Shown: positions 1 through 8,703 of the stretch, one piece after another
Numbering within the stretch: the stretch's first letter is position 1
Layout of the letters: each line of letters starts with the position of its first letter
Made by a program: the position numbers and the translations under genes
Notes under the pieces: generated by a model
The model's database searches: none
Seen by the model: the letters and a program-made list of their open reading frames with translations, nothing else
Told to the model about the DNA's origin: nothing
Source: Rhodocytophaga aerolata
Lineage (GTDB): Bacteria; Bacteroidota; Bacteroidia; Cytophagales; 172606-1
DNA length: 64,000 nucleotides
Assembly (NCBI RefSeq): GCF_030503435.1
Contig: NZ_JAUKPO010000037.1
Location: 1 to 64,000, forward strand
Reading direction: 5' to 3'

Positions 1-99
1 TTAGATGTAACTAAACCACGTAAGAGTTTTAATTCTCCACTTCCTTTTAACTTTGTAGGTGTTCAGATAGGACTTCAATTTAATTTACTTGAATTTTAG
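1..99 (+). CDS. C-terminal end of an outer-membrane protein (partial)
   Basis: Frame 1 is open from the first base to a TAG at 97-99, giving 32 residues that end GVQIGLQFNLLEF. Alternating hydrophobic and polar residues and a C-terminal Phe are the usual last strand of an outer-membrane beta-barrel recognised by the BAM machinery. The gene begins outside the window, so the family cannot be named. It points towards the histidine kinase at 345-1907, which is on the opposite strand. Confidence 0.5.
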   Translation, partial: LDVTKPRKSFNSPLPFNFVGVQIGLQFNLLEF

Positions 100-265
100 T
101 TACTCTTTATTGAAAGGTCTTAACTTATGCAATCCTGCTTGTCAAAAAAAATAATCTTTTATAAAATGAAAGCTAGAAAATTTATATAATTAGGCTCCTT
201 GTTTTTTTGACACTTGTATAGAAGAAAAACTTGAGGATAGATCATGAAGAAAGATTGCTTATTTA

Positions 266-295
266 GTTTCTCAGAAGGGGTAATTGTTTTAAACT
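266..295. repeat. Family A intergenic palindrome, copy A1
   Basis: Family A consensus, read from about 23 copies here: an outer GTTAC-like or GTTTC-like arm, then AAAGGGG(G), an AT core close to ANTTAATTTAAC, then CCCC(C)TTT and the complement of the outer arm. Copies are 25-50 bp and occur only between genes or at gene ends. This copy has a left arm of the TTTC-CAG-AAGGGG type and an AT core, with a weak right arm. It lies between the partial outer-membrane gene and the 3' end of the kinase gene. Confidence 0.6.
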
Positions 296-344
296 TTCCA
301 AATCTAATTAATATTAATTATCCTATCTCTTCTGTACTTATCAT

Positions 345-1907
345 TCATAATGGAACCCTATTGGGCAAGGTCAGCGAAAAAAAGGTTCCTTTTCTAAACT
401 GGCTTTTAAGGGTAATACTTCCTTGCAAGACGTTTACTGCTTGTTTGACAATATAAAGACCTAAGCCTGATCCTTCTGATTGGTCGGTGGCTCTAAAAAA
501 CATATCAAATAAATTGCCTTGATAAGCTTCTTTCACTCCTACTCCATTATCCTCAAAGATTATTCTCCCTTGAGAAGGGGAAATGTCAATTGTAATCTTT
601 AAAAAACTCTCATCTTTTGAAAAGTCCTGATACTTGATGGCATTTGAGAGTAAATTGGAAAAAATCATTTTCAGCCTGAAAGCGTCTGAGTAAAAGATTT
701 CTCCATCCAGATGGGTAGAAAGTTTGAGCCGCTCCACTCCTGTAGGGCTTGAGAGTTCTGCTAAACATTCCTCAATAAGGGTGGGAAAGTGGATGTGTTC
801 TTCTTTAACTGGCGTACGTGCATTTCTAGAATATGCCAGCATCGACTTAATAAAGGCATCTAATTTTAGCACTCTTCCTTCTATTAATTCCACATACGCC
901 ATTTTGGTCTTTTCCTCCTTTTCCCCTCGGATTATGGTGACTAAGCCCAGGATAGATGTTAGGGGAGCCCGTAAATCATGGGAAGTTTTGTAAACAAACT
1001 GATCAAGCTCAAAATTCTTCTCATGGAGCTCCTCTAAGGTAGCTTCTAGCATACTTTGGCTTTGTTTTACCTCTTCTATATCAGTATAGGTACCAAACCA
1101 CTTGAGAATACTGCCATCCTGATCCTTGTAGGGTAATACATCTACTTGAAACCACCGATAGATTCCATCCTTGCGGCGCAATCGGAGCTGGATCTGGTAG
1201 CTAGTTCCATTAGTCACTGCCCTTTGCCGAGCCTGTAAGGTGGGCACTACATCTTGAGGATGAAGCGCTTTTGTCCATCCATCGCCTAAGATTTGCTCCA
1301 TGGATAAACCTGTATAGACTAGCCATTGCCGATTCACAAAGTCAGCCCCTCCATCAGATGCATTACTGAACACAAGGATAGGAATTTCATTGACTAAGAA
1401 GGTATATTCTTTGGAGATAATTTCTTTAGCCAGTTCTGCTTGCTTATGCTTAGAGACATCCTGTATGGCTCCTACCATGCGAACTGCTTTGTTTTGGGAA
1501 TCATACACGACATACCCTCGCTCCAGCACATAGGCATAGGAACCATCCTTTCTGCGGAACCTGTACTCTTCTTGCCAATGGCTTCCTCCGGTCTGAAATA
1601 GAGCTTCCAGACTTGCCTCTACTCGCTGTTTTTCTTCGGGATGCAAATGAGAGGACCAGAAATCAATCGTATGTGCAATAGATGCCCGATCATATCCTAT
1701 GAGCGTAAGAAAGCCTTCACTCCAGGAAAGGTGGCCTGAAAGCAAATCCCATTCATAGACGGCATCATTGGTGGCTTTCAGGATCAGCTCTTTTTGTTCT
1801 TCTGCTTTGGTAAGGGCTTTTTTCAAGCGAATAATTTCTTCCAGGAGCTCTTCCCGGGAGAACTCCTGGAAAGAATCTTTAATTAAATTATCTTCTGGTA
1901 GTTGCAT
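345..1907 (-). CDS. PAS-domain sensor histidine kinase
   Basis: A 520-residue histidine kinase without signal peptide or membrane segment, so probably cytoplasmic. After an N-terminal coiled coil (about 15-45) come two PAS/PAC modules (about 45-155 and 165-285; the second PAC motif includes RLRRKDGIYRWF). A HisKA dimerisation domain follows with H-box KTSHDLRAPLTSI, then an HATPase_c domain with N-box NLLSNAIKYQD, G1 box FEDNGVGV and G2 box GSGLGLYIV. All catalytic boxes are intact. There is no receiver domain and no response regulator next to it, so it is an orphan kinase whose partner is elsewhere. The ligand or redox signal sensed by the PAS domains cannot be deduced. Confidence 0.93.
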   Translation of the reverse strand: MQLPEDNLIKDSFQEFSREELLEEIIRLKKALTKAEEQKELILKATNDAVYEWDLLSGHLSWSEGFLTLIGYDRASIAHTIDFWSSHLHPEEKQRVEASLEALFQTGGSHWQEEYRFRRKDGSYAYVLERGYVVYDSQNKAVRMVGAIQDVSKHKQAELAKEIISKEYTFLVNEIPILVFSNASDGGADFVNRQWLVYTGLSMEQILGDGWTKALHPQDVVPTLQARQRAVTNGTSYQIQLRLRRKDGIYRWFQVDVLPYKDQDGSILKWFGTYTDIEEVKQSQSMLEATLEELHEKNFELDQFVYKTSHDLRAPLTSILGLVTIIRGEKEEKTKMAYVELIEGRVLKLDAFIKSMLAYSRNARTPVKEEHIHFPTLIEECLAELSSPTGVERLKLSTHLDGEIFYSDAFRLKMIFSNLLSNAIKYQDFSKDESFLKITIDISPSQGRIIFEDNGVGVKEAYQGNLFDMFFRATDQSEGSGLGLYIVKQAVNVLQGSITLKSQFRKGTFFSLTLPNRVPL

Positions 1908-2419
1908 AGACTAGGTAAATAATAGGGTTCACACAGGTAAGGGCAAAATACTACATCAAGGTAGCAATAAAATCGTGCTTTAATTCCTTTAAATCAAAGC
2001 TTTATATAATAAAATAGCTCCTGGCAAAGAAAGTATTTTTTTGAATAGTAGTAACAAGGACTAATAAAGGAAGGGGCCTGTCGACCAGTGCTGTTTGGTT
2101 GATAGCAATAGATTGCCCGTCAAGTAGTAAGTCAATCTCCCAAAAAGGCTGCCTTGCAAATAGAATTGTGTATGTTAATACCCTTGACTCATTGGACATA
2201 ATGCTAAATCCAAAATGGGTATGACAAACATTGTTAGGCCTCCTTTTCGGACAGAAGCCAAGAAGAAAATTTAAATGTGATTTTTCCCGCTATTGTTGAT
2301 GAGTTACCTGAAAGGGGGAATTATTTTGACCACCCCTATGTACAAAGCCGAATAAAAATCACACATAAAGAAGATTTTTTAATTAAGTTGGGGCAAAAAG
2401 AGTATATCAACCCGAAAAG
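1908..2419. other. Intergenic stretch with one family A palindrome
   Basis: About 510 bp without a convincing gene. A 65-codon reverse-strand frame (2002-2199) has no recognisable domain or start context. The only clear structure is the family A palindrome at 2301-2338. Confidence 0.5.
2301..2338. repeat. Family A palindrome, copy A2
   Basis: Left half GAGTTACCTGAAAGGGGG followed by the AT core and a decayed CCACCCCT right arm, about 80 bp upstream of the beta-lactamase start. Confidence 0.65.
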
Positions 2420-3286
2420 ATGTTAAAAACACTAATACTATTTATAAATCTTTCGATTCTCTGCTTTGAAGCACTCGCTCAACAAGTCATAGAACCTAAA
2501 TCCACCCCTAGAGAATGGTCTACCCCTTACCCACCTTTTCAAATTGCCGGTAACCTCTATTATGTAGGTACGTATGACTTAGCCTGTTACCTGATTACAA
2601 CTCCAGAAGGAAGTATTCTTATCAATACCGGACTTGCCTCTTCACAGCCACTGATTAAAGCCAGTATTGAATCATTAGGCTTTCAGTTTTCAGCTATCAA
2701 AATCCTGTTAACCACTCAAGCCCACTATGATCACCTGGGAGCCATGGCGGCTATCAAAAAAATAACCCGGGCCCAAATGATGATCAATGCAAAAGATGCA
2801 GCCGTATTGGAAGATGGGGGCAAGTCGGATTACGCCTTGGGAGGCCAAACAAGTACCTTTGAGCCTTTACAGGCAGAGCGTTTATTGCAAGATGGGGATA
2901 CTGTCACACTCGGCGATATGCAGCTTGTCATGCTTGATCATCCGGGTCATACGAAAGGTTCTTGTAGTTTTCTCTTCAATGTAAAAGATGATCAGCGCAC
3001 TTACCGGGTGTTGATAGCCAATATGCCTACGATCGTTACAGACAAAGACTTTACCCAAATACCTGAGTACCCAGATATTGCAAAAGATTATGCCTACACC
3101 CTAAATGAGATGAAAAAGCTCTCCTTTGATATTTGGCTGTCCTCGCATACAAGTCAATTTAGTCTTCATAGCAAACACAAACCAAATCAGAGCTATAATC
3201 CGGCTGTTTTTATTGATCAAAAGGGCTATCAAGCAGCCATTAACAACCTGCAAAAGGAATTTCTCAGCAAGAGAAAAGCCAAGTGA
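2420..3286 (+). CDS. Subclass B3 metallo-beta-lactamase, Gln (GOB-like) variant
   Basis: A 288-residue secreted or periplasmic MBL-fold protein with signal peptide (about 1-20, cleavage near ALAQQ). Zinc ligands follow the B3 layout. The first motif is Q100-A-H102-Y-D104-H105, so the usual first His of HxHxDH (standard position 116) is Gln, as in the GOB enzymes of Elizabethkingia. H177 (DHPGHTKGS) and H243 (LSSHTSQ) supply the other ligands. The segment IANMPT (199-204) probably places Met at standard position 221, also a GOB trait. The family hydrolyses penicillins, cephalosporins and carbapenems; activity here is inferred. No regulator of the AmpR type is adjacent. A quorum-quenching or other MBL hydrolase is the main alternative, but the length, signal peptide and ligand spacing favour B3. 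Confidence 0.85.
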   Translation: MLKTLILFINLSILCFEALAQQVIEPKSTPREWSTPYPPFQIAGNLYYVGTYDLACYLITTPEGSILINTGLASSQPLIKASIESLGFQFSAIKILLTTQAHYDHLGAMAAIKKITRAQMMINAKDAAVLEDGGKSDYALGGQTSTFEPLQAERLLQDGDTVTLGDMQLVMLDHPGHTKGSCSFLFNVKDDQRTYRVLIANMPTIVTDKDFTQIPEYPDIAKDYAYTLNEMKKLSFDIWLSSHTSQFSLHSKHKPNQSYNPAVFIDQKGYQAAINNLQKEFLSKRKAK

Positions 3287-3338
3287 TCCGGTTTTATGAT
3301 AGTTAATTTATTCGCCCTTTTATTGTAACTGTTTATGT

Positions 3339-3384
3339 GGACAAGAGGGGAAAGTGATCAAATTATTATCTTCCCCTCTTGCCC
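3339..3384. repeat. Family B intergenic palindrome, copy B1
   Basis: Family B consists of GGGCAAGAGGGGAAA, a 15-35 bp AT-rich loop often containing TTTAAAACTTT, and TTTCCCCTCTTGCCC. In this copy the arms CAAGAGGGGAA (3342-3352) and TTCCCCTCTTG (3371-3381) pair perfectly. It lies between converging genes. Confidence 0.7.
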
Positions 3385-3408
3385 TATTTTACTATTAATA
3401 GGAATAAT

Positions 3409-3447
3409 AAAGGGGGATATAAATTAACTCCCCCTTTACAGGTACTC
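3409..3447. repeat. Family A palindrome, copy A3 (near-perfect)
   Basis: AAAGGGGG (3409-3416) and CCCCCTTT (3430-3437) are exact complements around an AT core, followed by ACAGGTACTCC as the right outer arm. It is one of the best preserved copies. Confidence 0.7.
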
Positions 3448-3465
3448 CATTATAAAAATAAAAGT

Positions 3466-3527
3466 GGGCGAGAGGGGAAAAATTCATGAAATAAAATTTG
3501 GGTGTACAGTTTTCACCTCTTTCCCGC
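3466..3527. repeat. Family B palindrome, copy B2 (degenerate)
   Basis: GGGCGAGAGGGGAAA on the left pairs imperfectly with TTTTCACCTCTTTCCCGC on the right. The G at the fourth arm position is matched by a C on the other side. Confidence 0.55.
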
Positions 3528-3637
3528 TTCTTTCAGAGGGTATTATTTGTTAAGCTATCTGAACTAAGTAATTAGCGCATAGAGTAAAGGTACAAATTTT
3601 CTGTATTTTCCTGTAGAGTAATTATTGTACTAACCGG

Positions 3638-4639
3638 CTAATCGAGGGATGCGCCGACTTTTTCCAGCAGGCGTTTGGTAGCCATAATACCTTCATATTC
3701 GCTCAAGTAATTTCCTTTACCGCCTGACATTTGCTTGATAAAAGCCCCTTCATATTCTATTCCTATATACCCCTTAAACCCAGACTCTTTAATAATTTTT
3801 AACATTCTGGTGAAATCGGTTTCTGTATCGTTGCCTTTGTCGTCGAACACATGGGTTTTGGCACTTACACCTTTGGTATAAGGCATCAATTTCTTCACAC
3901 CCTCATATTTATCATACTCGGCAATCACTTTGGTTTTCATAAAAGCTTCTATGGTTTGTGCTTCCGGTTCTGTTCTTCTAATGAAATTGCCAAAATCAGG
4001 CAGTACGCCAGCATAGGGATTTTTTACTTTTTTCATCACCCCTACCAGCCAATCTGGGTTGGTAGAAGGACCAAAATGATTTTCTACAATGATGGCCATT
4101 TTATTCTTTTTGCCATAGTCTACCAGTTTGCCATATCCTTCAATAGCAGCTTTGGCAACCTCTTCATCCGTTCCTTTCCCGTTCAGATTCACCCGGATGG
4201 CATAACACCCTAGGAACTTGGCGGCATCTACCCACTTATAATGATTTTCAACGGCTTTATTTCGTTCAGCAGCATCCGGGCTACCCAGATCGCCTTCACT
4301 ATCTACCATAATGAGCACATTCTTAACGCCTAAGTCATCGGTGCGCTGCTTGAGTTCTTTCAGGTAGGCCTGGTCTTTGGCTTTGTCCTGAAAAAACATG
4401 GATACATATTCTACATTGCTGATCTCAAAGTCGTTTTTGGCCATAGCCGGAAACTCCATGTTGGTCATTTTGCCGCCCATCAGCAAACCTGCCAGGGAAA
4501 ATTCGGCCAGAGATATATCAAAAAACAGTTTTTTATCGGCAGGCTGTGCATTCAATAATTCGGGCCAAAGGGCTGTAAGACCGAGGCCGGCAGCACCTAC
4601 ACCTACTTTTTGTAAAAATTCACGACGGGATGATTGCAT
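3638..4639 (-). CDS. Tat-exported TIM-barrel sugar isomerase/epimerase-like protein
   Basis: A 333-residue protein of the xylose isomerase-like TIM-barrel superfamily (COG1082). The N-terminus has a twin-arginine signal (SRREFLQKVGVGAAGLGLTA), so the protein is probably exported folded. Barrel motifs include NLNGKG and IIVENHFGPSTNP, and near the C-terminus GYIGIEYEG, where metal-binding Glu residues of the family are expected. Such proteins isomerise or epimerise sugars or their derivatives; the substrate is unknown. It follows the PQQ-type dehydrogenase gene in the same orientation, but a strong hairpin (4681-4720) separates them, so co-transcription may be partial. A shared role in periplasmic sugar oxidation or conversion is inferred. 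Confidence 0.82.
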   Translation of the reverse strand: MQSSRREFLQKVGVGAAGLGLTALWPELLNAQPADKKLFFDISLAEFSLAGLLMGGKMTNMEFPAMAKNDFEISNVEYVSMFFQDKAKDQAYLKELKQRTDDLGVKNVLIMVDSEGDLGSPDAAERNKAVENHYKWVDAAKFLGCYAIRVNLNGKGTDEEVAKAAIEGYGKLVDYGKKNKMAIIVENHFGPSTNPDWLVGVMKKVKNPYAGVLPDFGNFIRRTEPEAQTIEAFMKTKVIAEYDKYEGVKKLMPYTKGVSAKTHVFDDKGNDTETDFTRMLKIIKESGFKGYIGIEYEGAFIKQMSGGKGNYLSEYEGIMATKRLLEKVGASLD

Positions 4640-4680
4640 GGTATAAGAAGTTTAAAGATTAGGAAGAAAATAGAAAAGTG

Positions 4681-4720
4681 GCCCTATTTCTGCATCTTAT
4701 GGATGAAGCAGAAATAGGGC
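4681..4720 (-). terminator. Hairpin terminator between dehydrogenase and TIM-barrel genes
   Basis: GCCCTATTTCTGC (4681-4693) and GCAGAAATAGGGC (4708-4720) are exact 13-bp complements. Read on the minus strand the stem is followed by a T-rich run, fitting termination just after the dehydrogenase stop codon. Confidence 0.7.
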
Positions 4721-4731
4721 AGGGATAAGCT

Positions 4732-7539
4732 TTACTCACCTGCAGCGGCAGATCCGTTGGTATTGTTATGGTATTGAAGCGTATATAAAACAAACAAGGG
4801 CTGATTTTTTACCTTTTCGTTTTTGAATACATAGTATACATCATGTACGCCACTCACATTAGTTAATTTTGCTTTTACCTGTTGTGGCGGTGTGCTCATT
4901 ACTGGTGTGTTGGTGTTAATAATTTGGGAAGTTTCGCCGATCAGCTGGCCGGTAGGTGAATCCAGACGGATTTCTATTGTACCCCCTGCGGCATTGAGCT
5001 GGTCTTTGGGCGCTGCCACAGTAAACTCGATCTGATTGATATTAGTTAAGTCGGTTTTGCTGAACCCCACATGGCCGCCTGCACCCATCACAATGACCAT
5101 CTCAACCGGAAACCCAGGTATTTTAAATTTTTGAATGCCTTGCGTTTTATCTGCGGTGGCAGCCGTTACTTTCGGATTACGCAATACCAGTACTTCTTCC
5201 GCTTTGGCTGGTGGCACCCCATTGGCCCCTTTATCGGTATAGGCGGCTCTTACAATAAACACGCCCTGGTCGCCAGCATTCTCAGGGACTTTGGTGGTAT
5301 ACGTGCCTTTCAAGGGTAGATTCACTACTGGTTTTTTCTCCACATCCAGGCTCAGTACATATTGAATGATGTCTTTGGCATCACTCAGGGAGAGTTGTGG
5401 ATGGGCTGTCATGACGGCATCTCCCCATACACCGCCACCCCCTTGTATGACCTTAGTAGCCAATTTGTTTACGGCCTCCGGATCATTTTTGTACTTTTTA
5501 GCCACCGAAATATAGCTGGGGCCTGCTGATTTTTTATCAAGCATATGGCAAGATTTGCAATCACTTGCTTCCATAAGTTTTTTGCCGGAAGCAAAGGTAA
5601 CAGAGGCATCTGCGGTGCGGTGTCCCTGGGCAATTTCTGCCTGATCAAAGCCTTCTTTCAGATAATCTATGGTGAGGGCTACCTGTGATGGAGAGATTTT
5701 ACCATTTTCCAGACTGCCATCTTCTTTGTCATTCACCTTTACTTCATAGGTAAAGGATTGATTGGGGAAATAGAAAGTTTTGTTGCCTTTTCCCCTTTCG
5801 AAAGACAAGGTAGGGGCTTCATTTCCGGCTTTGATTTCCGTTTGAGCGGTAGATTTCTCTCCCTGCGCATCAGTTACTGTGAGTATGGTCTGATATACGC
5901 CTGGTTTATCAAAGGTAAAGGCAGGGTTAGCTTCCATAAAGGTTTTAACCACGGCTCCGGCCTTGTCTGTTATTTTCCATTCATATGTCAGGGCATCTTT
6001 ATCAAAATCCTGCGTACCTTCGGATGAAAACTGAACGGCGAGCGGCGTAGCACCTAATTTTTTATCTACCGACATTTGTACAATCGGTTTGCGGTTGCCG
6101 CCATTGTATTCAATGCGAACCAGCCTGGCATCGTCATTTTCCTGAAACCAGCCGGTGCCGTATTCCAGCATATACATATCTCCTTCCGGGCCAAATTCCA
6201 GTTCAATAGGATTGCTAAACTTGTAGCTGGGCATAAAACGCTCCATCCGCAGGTAGTTGCCATCGGAATCCAGTGTAACAGCCATGATCCATCCTCTCAT
6301 CCATTCGTAAATGAACAATTTGCCATTATAATAATCCGGAAAAGGACGTTTGGCATTCTTGAAGTCTTCTTTGTAATACACTGGTCCGGCCATGGCACTT
6401 CTGCCACCAGTTCCCAGCATTGGAAAAAGAATAGATTCAGTGGCTGGATACCAGACCATGGCTCTCTGGGCTGGTGGAAGTTCGGTAAGGCCGGTGTTGT
6501 TGGGGGAATTGTTGATTGGCTTAGCTGGGTCGAATTGAGTGCCTGGCTTGCCGGTAGAGAAATCAAAATCCCAGTAGGCTTTATTGTTTCCTACAAAATA
6601 TGGCCATCCGTAATTACCGGCTTTTCTGGCTTGGTTAAATTCGTCCACGGCCTGCGGACCCCTGTAAAGGGAATCTACCCCAGAATCCGGACCCACATCT
6701 CCCCAATACACGAATCCAGTTTTTTTGTCTACGGAAATCCGGTAGGGATTGCGGTGGCCCATAGTGTAAATTTCAGGCCGGGTTTTAGGGGTTCCTTTCG
6801 GAAAAAGATTGCCCTCAGGAATAGTATAGGTCCCATCAGCTTCCGGATGAATACGGATAATCTTGCCTCTCAGGTCGTTTGTATTGCCGGAAGATTTCTG
6901 GGCATCCCAGGGACTTCTTCCCGGACGTTCATCCAGAGGGGCATAACCAGTGGCTCTGGGGCTGGTATTATCGCCGGTAGAAACATATAGATTTCCTTTG
7001 CCGTCAAAGGCAATCGATCCGCCTGTATGGCAGCATTGTTCCCGCTGAACAGGCACTTCTAAGATTACTTTCTTTGAATCCATTACTAGTTCGTCGCCCC
7101 GGAATTCGTAGCGGGTAAGAATATTCTTAGGTTCATCTCCGGCAGGCGAATAATACAGGTAGATCCAGTTGTTTTTCTCATACTGAGGGTCTAAGGCCAG
7201 CCCCAGCAAGCCATCTTCCGCTTCCGACTGGTTGCCATCTTTAAAAATGTATTTGGTGCTGACCGGAATTTTAGCTACCACTTTAACCTGCTCAGTCGTA
7301 GGATTGTATAGTTTCACATTCCCTTTCCGCTCGATAAACAGTACCCGGCCATCTTTAAAAACAGCCAGTTCCATGGGTTCATCCAGTTTTTGGGCAAGCA
7401 CTACTTTGGTAAACCGGTTTTCTTCCGGAACCTGCGGCGGTGTATCTTCAGGTTTGTACATGTACGACCACAGGCCGAATGCTACGGTTGGGCAAAGCAG
7501 AAGCAAAGCAGCCCTACGGAAATAAGAAAAAGTATGCAT
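4732..7539 (-). CDS. Multidomain PQQ-type sugar dehydrogenase with PKD, cytochrome c and CBM6-like domains
   Basis: A 935-residue exported protein. An N-terminal hydrophobic segment (about 9-28) is a signal peptide or anchor. Residues about 40-470 are a glucose/sorbosone dehydrogenase beta-propeller (motifs EDGLLGLALDP, HTGGSIAFDGKGNLYVSTGDN, GHRNPYRI). A PKD-type Ig-like domain follows (about 485-570). A class I cytochrome c domain comes next, with CKSCH near 658-662 and a C-terminal MTAHPQLS segment that supplies the Met ligand. The last domain (about 800-930) resembles CBM6. The protein would oxidise a sugar or polyol and pass electrons to its own haem, while the CBM6-like domain holds it on a polysaccharide. 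Such fusions occur in Bacteroidota glycan-degrading loci. The substrate is unknown. It is transcribed divergently from the Nudix regulator at 7688, which may control it. Confidence 0.88.
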   Translation of the reverse strand: MHTFSYFRRAALLLLCPTVAFGLWSYMYKPEDTPPQVPEENRFTKVVLAQKLDEPMELAVFKDGRVLFIERKGNVKLYNPTTEQVKVVAKIPVSTKYIFKDGNQSEAEDGLLGLALDPQYEKNNWIYLYYSPAGDEPKNILTRYEFRGDELVMDSKKVILEVPVQREQCCHTGGSIAFDGKGNLYVSTGDNTSPRATGYAPLDERPGRSPWDAQKSSGNTNDLRGKIIRIHPEADGTYTIPEGNLFPKGTPKTRPEIYTMGHRNPYRISVDKKTGFVYWGDVGPDSGVDSLYRGPQAVDEFNQARKAGNYGWPYFVGNNKAYWDFDFSTGKPGTQFDPAKPINNSPNNTGLTELPPAQRAMVWYPATESILFPMLGTGGRSAMAGPVYYKEDFKNAKRPFPDYYNGKLFIYEWMRGWIMAVTLDSDGNYLRMERFMPSYKFSNPIELEFGPEGDMYMLEYGTGWFQENDDARLVRIEYNGGNRKPIVQMSVDKKLGATPLAVQFSSEGTQDFDKDALTYEWKITDKAGAVVKTFMEANPAFTFDKPGVYQTILTVTDAQGEKSTAQTEIKAGNEAPTLSFERGKGNKTFYFPNQSFTYEVKVNDKEDGSLENGKISPSQVALTIDYLKEGFDQAEIAQGHRTADASVTFASGKKLMEASDCKSCHMLDKKSAGPSYISVAKKYKNDPEAVNKLATKVIQGGGGVWGDAVMTAHPQLSLSDAKDIIQYVLSLDVEKKPVVNLPLKGTYTTKVPENAGDQGVFIVRAAYTDKGANGVPPAKAEEVLVLRNPKVTAATADKTQGIQKFKIPGFPVEMVIVMGAGGHVGFSKTDLTNINQIEFTVAAPKDQLNAAGGTIEIRLDSPTGQLIGETSQIINTNTPVMSTPPQQVKAKLTNVSGVHDVYYVFKNEKVKNQPLFVLYTLQYHNNTNGSAAAGE

Positions 7540-7648
7540 GATGATATATAATTATAAAATATTATTCAGGGAAGCTGGTATAACCGGAAGCAGATAATGA
7601 TGCATAAAAAGCATATGGCAGATACAATATTAAGAAAAATTTCTAATG

Positions 7649-7663
7649 TGTGTCAAGTACACA
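7649..7663. promoter_or_regulatory. Possible operator in the divergent dehydrogenase/Nudix-regulator region
   Basis: TGTGT (7649-7653) and ACACA (7659-7663) form an inverted repeat with a 5-bp spacer. A TATATTTG box (7676-7683) matching the Bacteroidota -7 consensus lies immediately before the Nudix gene start, so that transcript would be nearly leaderless or start further in. The site is a reasonable target for the adjacent Nudix-HTH regulator, but the evidence is short and positional only. Confidence 0.3.
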
Positions 7664-7687
7664 ATAGATTATATTTATATTTGATCT

Positions 7688-8461
7688 ATGAATGCTCCAA
7701 CATCTATAAAAGAGTTTTTCGAGAGTGGCTACCGGCAGTTTCTGCCACATGTTTCCATTGACTGTGCCATTTTTGGCTTTCATGACAACCAGCTGAAAGT
7801 ATTGTTGTTAAAGATGAAAAATGTAGAAGGCTGGTGTTTACCCGGAGGTTTTATCCAATGGGCAGAACCAGCCAATGAAGCAGCCCAGCGGATTTTGCAG
7901 GAACGTACTGGTATCAGTCAGGTATTTTTGCAGCAGTATTACACGTTTGGTGAACCTGAACGGAATAAAGAGCCCAATTTAAAAGACTTAATAGATAGTC
8001 TTAACATTGAGCCAGCAGAAGATAACTGGTTATTTCGCAGGACCATATCTATTGGCTATTATGCCCTGGTTGAATTCTCGAAGGTGACTCCAACAGTTGA
8101 TCTGCTTTCAGACGAGTGTTGCTGGTGGGATATGCATGAACTTCCAAAATTACTGTTTGACCATGACCTAATGATCGGACAAGCCCTTCAGACACTGCGG
8201 ATGCAGCTTAATTTTCATCCGGTAGGTTATAACCTATTGCCTGAAAAATTCACCATGCCTGAACTGCAAAAACTCTACGAAACTATTCTCGACCGCCCTT
8301 TAGACCGGCGGAATTTTCAGAAGAAGATGCTTTCTCTGCGTATTCTGGAACGTATGGATGAACGGAAGAGTGTAGGCCCTCATAAATCTCCGTACTATTA
8401 CCGTTTTGATAAAAACAAATATGATCAGGCTTTACAAGCCGGAATCTTGTTGGGATTTTAA
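7688..8461 (+). CDS. Nudix-HTH transcriptional regulator (NrtR/AraR-like)
   Basis: A 257-residue protein with an N-terminal Nudix fold (about 18-155) and a C-terminal winged helix (about 165-245) of the NrtR type. The Nudix box is degenerate: after GGFIQWAEPANEAAQRILQE the REXXEE core of an active hydrolase is absent, as is typical of members that bind rather than hydrolyse ADP-ribose- or sugar-like ligands. In Bacteroidota, members of this group regulate NAD or sugar utilisation (AraR of Bacteroides is one). Divergence from the sugar dehydrogenase at 4732-7539 suggests a local sugar-responsive role. Confidence 0.85.
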   Translation: MNAPTSIKEFFESGYRQFLPHVSIDCAIFGFHDNQLKVLLLKMKNVEGWCLPGGFIQWAEPANEAAQRILQERTGISQVFLQQYYTFGEPERNKEPNLKDLIDSLNIEPAEDNWLFRRTISIGYYALVEFSKVTPTVDLLSDECCWWDMHELPKLLFDHDLMIGQALQTLRMQLNFHPVGYNLLPEKFTMPELQKLYETILDRPLDRRNFQKKMLSLRILERMDERKSVGPHKSPYYYRFDKNKYDQALQAGILLGF

Positions 8462-8556
8462 AAATAATTAATAGTAAAATAAGCCATTGCTAGTTTTGTA
8501 GTATCCTTAAAATAAGGAAAAATGGAAAAAGAGCAAATTTAGTATCCAGATTCTTA

Positions 8557-8590
8557 AGTTACCTGAAAGGGGGATATGTTTTAACTCTCC
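8557..8590. repeat. Family A palindrome, copy A4
   Basis: AGTTACCTGAAAGGGGG arm, AT core ATATGTTTTAAC, then a partial CTCTCCT right arm. It lies in the gap before the Rpn-type gene. Confidence 0.6.
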
Positions 8591-8703
8591 TGTTATCTCA
8601 TACACCATTCGTAAAAATGATTTGCAAGGCAAGCTATAGAAAGCAGCGGTATTTATAAAATAGTTGAAAAGTAGTATCTTGGCTTTACAAACTGACTGAT
8701 ACC

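Larger units (their letters stand above)
3287..3637. other. Intergenic block of three consecutive palindromes
   Basis: The 351 bp between the convergent beta-lactamase and TIM-barrel genes hold, in order, a family B palindrome, a family A palindrome and a second family B palindrome. No gene is visible in the rest. Confidence 0.6.

Noticed and set aside
244..456. 70-codon plus-strand frame at the left end
   Set aside because: It runs through a family A palindrome and into the 3' end of the kinase gene; no coding features.
2002..2199. 65-codon minus-strand frame
   Set aside because: No recognised domain and no start context; could be an old remnant but cannot be supported.
6076..6990. 304-codon plus-strand frame opposite the sugar dehydrogenase
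   Set aside because: It is a shadow of a well-conserved gene, with no domain of its own and no credible start signal.
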